The notes under the pieces were generated by a model, which saw nothing but the letters and a program-made list of their open reading frames with translations, did not search any database and had not been told where the DNA came from. Positions 5,713 through 9,825 of a stretch of DNA of 9,825 nt are shown here, in pieces (position 1 is the first letter of the stretch; each line of letters starts with the position of its first letter). Made by a program: the position numbers and the translations under genes. Origin of the DNA: CBDUVZ01 sp965370805 (GTDB lineage Bacteria > Hydrothermota > Tepidihabitantia > Tepidihabitantales > Tepidihabitantaceae); contig CBDUVZ010000116.1 of assembly GCA_965370805.1 (NCBI GenBank), positions 1-9,825 on the forward strand. Direction: 5' to 3'.

Positions 5713-7728
5713 GTGTTCATCTGTGGTTTCCTCGTCCTAATCCTCTGTAGTCCATCTCTTGCCGCTCCGATCCGGATTGCGGAAATCCACATGCCGGACC
5801 GCGCGGCCGTCGAATCACTGCCGGCCGGAATCGACATCGTTGACGTCAGGGACGGCGTCGCACGCATCCAGGCTACTCCTGCACAGCTCGAACTGCTCCG
5901 CCGCCGCGGCTACGACCCGAGAATCATCATCCCGGACTACCAGGCGCACCTGGACACGCTCTTCCAGAACTACCACACCTATGCTCAGGTATGCAGCATC
6001 ATGCAGGACCTGGCCGGGCTGTTCCCAAACCTCTGCCGGCTCGATACTATCGGCCTGACCGTGGCAGGCAGGAGAATCCTCGCCATGCGCGTCACCGACA
6101 ATCCCGCGGTCGAGGAAACTGAACCGGAAATCAGGATCACCGGTTCCCACCACGGCGACGAGAAGATATCGACCGAAATAGCACTCAGCTTCATCCGGCA
6201 CCTGCTCACCGGGTACGCAGCCGACCCGACCGTCCGGGAACTGGTGGACGCGAGAGAAATCTGGGTAATCCCGATTCTGAATGCGGACGGCCATGTCGCC
6301 AACTCGCGGCGCAACGCCAACAACGTCGACATCAACCGGGACTACGGCTACAAGTGGAACGGACGGGGTGGCAGCGCCCGGCCCTTTTCCCAGCCGGAGA
6401 CCCGTGCAATCAGGCAGCACGGCATCGACAACAACGTCTCCCTCGCGTTTGACTTCCACTCCGTGGCCTCGTACGTCAACTACCTCTGGGACAATCATCC
6501 GACCGACCCGCCGGATTCGGCCCACATCCTGGCCCTGGCCGAACGCTACGCCGACTCGACGTACGGCTCGCGAACGACCCGGCTGACCCCGATCAACGGC
6601 TACGAATGGTACACGGTCTACGGCTCGTGCCAGGACGCCGGGTTCGGCATCCGGGGCAACCTCGACTATACTATCGAAACCAGACAGCCCGCGTCGCGCG
6701 CCGCAATCAACTCCATCTGCGAAGCCAACCGCCGGGCGCTGATGGGCATGCTCGAAGCCGCGGGCGACGGCATCAACGGCACGGTCCGGGATTCCCTGAC
6801 CCGCGCCCCGCTGCCCGCCCGCATCTCGATTGCCGACCCGCAGCGCTGGCACGTCTATGCCGACCCCGGGGCGGGCGACTTCCACAAGCCGCTTCCGCCC
6901 GGCACCTGGGCGGTAACCGCTTTCGTCCCCGGCTACGCGCCCAAGACCATCAACGGAGTAGTCGTTCCCGAGCACGGCGCGGTCACGGTCGATTTCGACC
7001 TGGTGCCTGATACCGCCAGTGACCGCAGCATCGAAGAACTGGTCTGGCTCCACCATGCCGACCCCAACCACGTGATTCCCACCCACTCGACCGACTGCCT
7101 CGGCCCGCCCGACGGCCGCGGCTACTCGCTCGGCAGAACCGGCGAACTCTGCCTCTCAACCGGAGCCGAGCCGGTCCGGAACCTGCTGGGCGACAACATC
7201 ACGGTCCACGACAGCGACACGGTCCCGGACGGATACTGGCTCTACGCCTCGCGGGACTGGAACGGACCCTGGAGCTGCTGCGGACACGCAAACGGCACCG
7301 CGTCGTTCGACCTCGGCCTGCCCGGACTCGACAGCGCCCGCTACCTGCGCATCGTCTGCGACAGCACCGCATCATTCGACATTCAACAGGCCGGGCTTGA
7401 CCTCGATGCGGTCACCTACCGGACCCCGAATTCGGCATTCCACATTCGCCATTCGCCATTCGCCATTCGTCATTCGCCATTCCAGGTCTGGCCGGTGCCG
7501 GCTACCGGAATACTGAACTTCAGGCTCGCTCCCGGCTCGGTGCTGAAAATCATTGACACCGCCGGTCGGTTGATAGAATGTTGCCGGGCCGGGGACGGAA
7601 TTCTGTCGCTCGACGTCGAGCAGGCAGGAATGAAACCCGGAGTGTACCTGGCAATCGTCCAGGCACCCGGCAGCAGAACTGTCAGTGCGTCCCGCAAGCT
7701 GGTCGTCACCGGCAGTCGGACGCGCTGA
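5713..7728 (+). CDS. Secreted M14 zinc carboxypeptidase with C-terminal sorting domain
   Basis: This is a predicted extracytoplasmic metallocarboxypeptidase, 671 residues from GTG 5713. After a signal peptide (FICGFLVLILCSPSLA), residues about 75-345 hold the M14 domain. Zinc ligands are H147 and E150 (HHGDE) and H249 (DFHS); the substrate-site residues are R199 and N208-R209 (VDINRD), and the catalytic Glu is E322 (YTIET). All expected catalytic residues are present. A carboxypeptidase-regulatory-like domain follows (about 354-433), then a discoidin-like domain ending LDLDAVTYR (about 436-570), a repeat-derived linker (about 572-590), and a sorting-type domain (WPVPATG, DTAGRLI, KPGVYLAI, KLVV). 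The start is uncertain: GTG 5713 lies inside repeat DNA without a ribosome-binding site, GTG 5641 is an alternative, and the open frame continues upstream. Specificity (basic or hydrophobic side chains) cannot be read. It lies 39 bases before the isomerase gene. Confidence 0.92.
   Translation: MFICGFLVLILCSPSLAAPIRIAEIHMPDRAAVESLPAGIDIVDVRDGVARIQATPAQLELLRRRGYDPRIIIPDYQAHLDTLFQNYHTYAQVCSIMQDLAGLFPNLCRLDTIGLTVAGRRILAMRVTDNPAVEETEPEIRITGSHHGDEKISTEIALSFIRHLLTGYAADPTVRELVDAREIWVIPILNADGHVANSRRNANNVDINRDYGYKWNGRGGSARPFSQPETRAIRQHGIDNNVSLAFDFHSVASYVNYLWDNHPTDPPDSAHILALAERYADSTYGSRTTRLTPINGYEWYTVYGSCQDAGFGIRGNLDYTIETRQPASRAAINSICEANRRALMGMLEAAGDGINGTVRDSLTRAPLPARISIADPQRWHVYADPGAGDFHKPLPPGTWAVTAFVPGYAPKTINGVVVPEHGAVTVDFDLVPDTASDRSIEELVWLHHADPNHVIPTHSTDCLGPPDGRGYSLGRTGELCLSTGAEPVRNLLGDNITVHDSDTVPDGYWLYASRDWNGPWSCCGHANGTASFDLGLPGLDSARYLRIVCDSTASFDIQQAGLDLDAVTYRTPNSAFHIRHSPFAIRHSPFQVWPVPATGILNFRLAPGSVLKIIDTAGRLIECCRAGDGILSLDVEQAGMKPGVYLAIVQAPGSRTVSASRKLVVTGSRTR
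7426..7482. repeat. Heptamer ATTCGCC/ATTCGGC array inside the carboxypeptidase gene
   Basis: About eight copies of ATTCGGC/ATTCGCC/ATTCGTC-type heptamers lie in frame between the discoidin-like and sorting domains. They encode a linker with repeated HSPF and IRHS words. The block is 57 bases (19 codons), so the frame is kept even though the repeat unit is 7 bases. The same units occur between genes at 5666-5700 and inside the element at 4806-4969. Confidence 0.85.
7553..7579 (+). promoter_or_regulatory. Possible internal promoter for the isomerase gene
   Basis: TTGACA (7553-7558) and TAGAAT (7574-7579) are 15 bases apart, slightly short for sigma70, inside the end of the carboxypeptidase gene and about 190 bases before the isomerase start. 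The codons there (TTG ATA GAA TGT) are unusually AT-rich for this gene, which would fit selection for a promoter. The -10 box equals that proposed at 906-911. Confidence 0.3.
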
Positions 7729-7767
7729 GCATCCCGGCAAGTCAGATAGCAACCAAGGAGGTTAGCA

Positions 7768-8475
7768 GTGACTGGAATTCTCAACGGCCCCGGCCGCACC
7801 CTGGTGGCAATCGCCGCCCTCGCCCTCGTCTTCGGGTGCGGCGGCCAGCAACCCGAACAGCCGACGGAACCGACCGCCGCTCCGGAGGACACGGTGGAGA
7901 TCGCCCCCGCCGGCGAGACGCCGGACAGCACCGCAACCGAGGCAACCGAAACGGAAGGCGCTTTGAAAGACACGCTCACTTCGGATAATCTCCCCGAGGA
8001 CCTCTACTTCAACATCGAAGTCAAGGACCACGGCAGCATCAAAGTGAAGTTCCACACCAAGGACGCTCCCCTGAACGTGACCAACGTCGCGAACCTGGCA
8101 ATCAAGGGGTTCTACAACGGACTCATCTTCCACCGCATCGTGACCGGCTTCGTGGTTCAGGGTGGAGACCCCAAAGGCGATGGAACCGGCGGGCCCGGGT
8201 ACACCGTCGAAGCGGAAATCAAACACAAGCACCTCAAGGGCTCGATAGCAATGGCCCGAACCGGCGACCAGGTCAACCCGAAGCGCCGCTCCTCGGGCAG
8301 CCAGTTCTATCTCTGCCTGGAGGCCCTGACCCAGCTTGACGGCGCCTACACGGTTATCGGCGACCTTGTGGAAGGCATGGACGTACTCGAGGTCCTCGGC
8401 AAAGTCAAGACCGGACCGAGGGACGTGCCGGTCGAACCGCTCGTCATGGAGTCGGTGTTCGTCACTACCGAGTAA
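7768..8475 (+). CDS. Cyclophilin-type peptidyl-prolyl cis-trans isomerase, lipoprotein
   Basis: This 235-residue enzyme is predicted to speed cis-trans isomerisation of proline peptide bonds in exported proteins. The start is GTG 7768, with AAGGAGG (7755-7761) six bases upstream, the best ribosome-binding site in the window beside that of the first gene. The signal peptide ends in the lipobox VFGC, with lipidated Cys at C24; the next residue is Gly, so there is no Asp retention signal and outer-membrane placement is likely. Residues about 26-75 form a Pro/Glu/Thr-rich linker. Residues about 79-234 form the cyclophilin domain: FHRIVTGF (121-128, catalytic R123), QGGDP (Q131), a GDGTGGPGY loop, IAMAR and SSGSQFYLCL. 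The usual Trp of human cyclophilin A is replaced by a Gln-Leu-Asp context, as in many bacterial forms. It probably shares transcripts with the secreted-protein genes and may help fold them (inference). Confidence 0.95.
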   Translation: MTGILNGPGRTLVAIAALALVFGCGGQQPEQPTEPTAAPEDTVEIAPAGETPDSTATEATETEGALKDTLTSDNLPEDLYFNIEVKDHGSIKVKFHTKDAPLNVTNVANLAIKGFYNGLIFHRIVTGFVVQGGDPKGDGTGGPGYTVEAEIKHKHLKGSIAMARTGDQVNPKRRSSGSQFYLCLEALTQLDGAYTVIGDLVEGMDVLEVLGKVKTGPRDVPVEPLVMESVFVTTE

Positions 8476-8491
8476 CGACTCCCGGAAACTC

Positions 8492-8518
8492 AAGGCCCGG
8501 ACGTCACATCCGGGCCTT
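8492..8518 (+). terminator. Intrinsic terminator-like hairpin after the isomerase gene
   Basis: AAGGCCCGGA (8492-8501) and TCCGGGCCTT (8509-8518) form a perfect 10-bp stem with a 7-base loop, 16 bases after the stop codon. The following bases are pyrimidine-rich (CTGCTCGCCTTCTTCC) but not a clean T tract. Placed between converging genes, it may serve the + strand cluster and perhaps mtnA as well. Confidence 0.75.
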
Positions 8519-8525
8519 CTGCTCG

Positions 8526-8559
8526 CCTTCTTCCTCTGGGAGAGGGTCGGGGTAAGAGC
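8526..8559. repeat. Widespread intergenic repeat that reads LTPTLSQR on the - strand
   Basis: The segment contains CTCTGGGAGAGGGTCGGGGT. Read on the - strand it translates as ALTPTLSQRKK, the hallmark of a very common intergenic repeat often mis-annotated as small proteins (LTPTLSQRERE). It lies just after the terminator, in non-coding DNA. Confidence 0.65.
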
Positions 8560-8573
8560 TTGCCTCCTACTCT

Positions 8574-8643
8574 CCGCTTTGGTCATTGGGACTTGGCCAT
8601 TGGCCATTTCCTGACTTGGCGTACTTGGCGACCTTGGCGGTTA
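8574..8643. repeat. Dispersed GGTCATTGG / TTGGCGG repeat block between converging genes
   Basis: TTTGGTCATTGGGACTTGG, GGCCATTTCCTG and the nine-base run TTGGCGTAC-TTGGCGACC-TTGGCGGTT repeat the elements at 591-617 and 777-862, and at 8790-8850 inside mtnA. No gene is visible in this gap. Confidence 0.75.
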
Positions 8644-8654
8644 TCCTCTGCCTT

Positions 8655-9773
8655 TCAGCTTCTCCACAGCGCTCGCCTGATGCTCCTCGTGAAAGGCGGC
8701 AATAGTATTCCGTGTTCGGTCACGAATCCGGTAATCAGCCGCGCAGACGTCACGTCAAACGCCGGGTTGAAGACCCGGACTCCGCTCTGGTCATTGGGAT
8801 TTGGACCTTGGTCGTTTCCTGCCCTGGCGGCCCTGGCGGTTCCCTTCCTCATTCTGCACTCTGACTTCTGCATTCTGACTTCTCCTCCCGTGTCCATCCG
8901 GAGCACCTCTTCAGCCGGGCGTTCCTCAATGACGATATCCCGGCCACGACCGCACCCGGAATCAAAGCTTGATGACGGCGCGACAACGTAGAACGGCTTG
9001 CGAAACTCCTTTGCCAAGATGGCCAGCATCCTGGTCCCGACTTTGTTCGCGGTGTCGCCGTTCCTCGCTACCCGGTCGGCACCCACCAACACCAGGTCGC
9101 ACTCAGGCATTACCGTCGCCGCAGCACTGTCGACAATGAGAGTCGCCGCAATACCGGCCCGGGCAAGCTCAAACGCAGTCAATCTTGCTCCCTGAAGCAG
9201 GGGTCGCGTCTCGCAGATGAAGACCCGCGGCTCCTTGCCCTCAAGATGGCTCTGGAATACCGCGCCGAGCGCGGTTCCAAGCCCGGGTGCCGCCAGCGCG
9301 CCGGTGTTACAGATTGTCAGTATCCTGCCCCGGTTCGGAACCAGTCGGGCACCGTGCCGGGCGATGTCCCGCGAGCGGGCGACCTCTTCGGCTTCGATTG
9401 ACCGTGCTTCCGCTTCGATTCGCGCTCGCAGTCCGGCTGCCTTGAACCCGGGGTGTTCCACCAGTTTTGCCACCCTCTCGACCGCCCATCTCAGATTCAC
9501 CGCAGTCGGTCGCGCGGAGACAAGAGCCTCGGCCGCACTGCGAAGTCCCGCCCGCAGACTCCGGGAGGTCAGCCGCTGCGCTTCGAGCGCCATGCCGTAG
9601 GCGGCCGCGACCCCGATGTTGGGAGCACCGCGCACCGCAAGGATTCTGATTGCCCGGACAACGTCTTTTGCACTCTTGGGATATATATGACGGACCCGAC
9701 CGGGAAGCTGTCGCTGATCCAGTATCTTCAGCCGGGACCCGGTACGACCACTGGAATACGAAACCGCCCGCAA
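8655..9773 (-). CDS. mtnA: S-methyl-5-thioribose-1-phosphate isomerase
   Basis: This cytoplasmic enzyme of methionine salvage converts methylthioribose-1-phosphate to methylthioribulose-1-phosphate. Numbering from TTG 9773 gives 372 residues. Family motifs appear in order: LDQRQLP (18-24), RGAPNIGVAAAYGMAL (48-63), PTAVNLRW (89-96), TICNTGAL with catalytic C155, CETRPLLQGARLTAFEL (187-203), GADRVARNGDTANKVGT with catalytic D233, FYVVAPSSSFD, VIEERPAEEV and NPAFDVT. The start was chosen because LRAVSYSSG aligns with the usual MtnA N-terminus (MRTIEW-like). The in-frame ATG at 9821 would add 16 residues that belong to intron-like sequence. About 30 extra residues between EEV (290) and GVRVFNPAFDVT are repeat-derived; without them the length is normal. 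No ribosome-binding site is visible, as intron-like DNA abuts the start. Its promoter lies outside the window. Confidence 0.95.
   Translation of the reverse strand: MRAVSYSSGRTGSRLKILDQRQLPGRVRHIYPKSAKDVVRAIRILAVRGAPNIGVAAAYGMALEAQRLTSRSLRAGLRSAAEALVSARPTAVNLRWAVERVAKLVEHPGFKAAGLRARIEAEARSIEAEEVARSRDIARHGARLVPNRGRILTICNTGALAAPGLGTALGAVFQSHLEGKEPRVFICETRPLLQGARLTAFELARAGIAATLIVDSAAATVMPECDLVLVGADRVARNGDTANKVGTRMLAILAKEFRKPFYVVAPSSSFDSGCGRGRDIVIEERPAEEVLRMDTGGEVRMQKSECRMRKGTARAARAGNDQGPNPNDQSGVRVFNPAFDVTSARLITGFVTEHGILLPPFTRSIRRALWRS
8790..8897. repeat. Dispersed-repeat insertion inside mtnA
   Basis: This stretch holds ATTCTGC/ACTTCTG repeats (about 8851-8881), CCTGGCGGCCCTGGCGGTT (about 8821-8839) and GGTCATTGGGATTTGGACC (8789-8807), all cousins of intergenic repeats at 591-617, 777-862 and 8574-8643. 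On the - strand it encodes residues about 293-328 of MtnA, Arg/Lys/Asn-rich and unlike the family. It is about 36 codons long, in frame and free of stops. Confidence 0.85.
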
Positions 9774-9825
9774 TCGAGTAGGGGGCGGTTTGGTTCCGCC
9801 CCCTCTCACACCACCGGACATGCGG
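9773..9825 (-). mobile_element. 3' end of a group II intron (partial domain V and domain VI)
   Basis: Read on the - strand from 9825, CCGCATGTCCGG resembles the 3' half of domain V, followed by TGGTGTGAGA. A domain VI-like stem follows: GGGGGCGG (9803-9796), loop AACCAAA, CCGCCCCC (9788-9781), then TA, CTC and GAT. The lower stem GAG (9807-9805) can pair with CTC (9778-9776), leaving a bulged A at 9779, seven bases from the end, where the branch-point A is expected. The intron would end in AT at 9774-9773, fitting the AY rule. The phrase GGTGGTGTGAGAGG...CCTACTCGAT is typical of bacterial group II introns. The catalytic core and any reverse transcriptase lie beyond the window. Confidence 0.72.

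Noticed and set aside
5714..5760. Functional internal stop or frameshift in the carboxypeptidase signal region
   Set aside because: The frame is open throughout and the signal peptide is followed directly by conserved-looking mature sequence (APIRIAEI).
5815..7086. 423-codon open frame on the - strand opposite the carboxypeptidase
   Set aside because: It is a shadow of GC-rich codon usage. The + strand carries a complete M14 active site, and the - strand product has no recognisable motif.
9774..9821. ATG at 9821 as the mtnA start
   Set aside because: The 16 added residues are glycine/arginine/proline-rich, have no counterpart in MtnA, and lie in the domain V/VI-like sequence.

Overview
The window looks like chromosomal DNA from a GC-rich, Gram-negative, probably uncultivated bacterium. 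Two secreted proteins end in a Por-secretion-like (type 9-like) sorting domain and one in a FlgD-Ig-like C-terminal domain. That combination is common in the Bacteroidetes/Fibrobacteres side of the tree and in candidate phyla such as WOR-3. The phylum assignment is inference; nothing here fixes it.

Layout. Positions 1-965 hold no convincing gene. They contain a 12-bp tandem repeat (141-404), a mosaic of short dispersed repeats and hairpins (405-862), and then a promoter-like region and a perfect 22-bp palindrome just before the first gene. From 966 to about 8518 four genes run on the + strand, probably as one transcription unit or two overlapping ones. They are a secreted nidogen-like/beta-propeller protein (966-3014), a secreted Kelch/nidogen-like protein (3063-5513), a secreted M14 zinc carboxypeptidase (5713-7728) and a cyclophilin-type peptidyl-prolyl isomerase lipoprotein (7768-8475), closed by an intrinsic-terminator-like hairpin (8492-8518). 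On the - strand, converging on them, lies mtnA (9773-8655), the methylthioribose-1-phosphate isomerase of methionine salvage. Its start codon directly abuts what looks like the 3' end of a group II intron (9825-9773).

The + strand genes fit an export module: three extracytoplasmic proteins built from adhesion-like and propeller domains or a peptidase, plus a surface or periplasmic proline isomerase that could help them fold. That functional link is inference from gene order.

The striking theme is repeat DNA that has entered genes without breaking them. Short AT-richer repeats (families containing ATTCGGC/ATTCGCC, ATCTGTGTCCATCTGTGG, TTGGCGGCCTTGGCGGTT and GACCAAGGTCC) occur between genes. 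The same sequences also lie in frame inside the Kelch protein (splitting a recognisable domain), in the carboxypeptidase (at its N-terminus and in a linker) and in mtnA (in a loop just before a conserved motif). This resembles the in-frame palindromic elements known from Rickettsia, but the sequences here are different ones. Together with the intron at the mtnA start codon, this is the most interesting content of the window.
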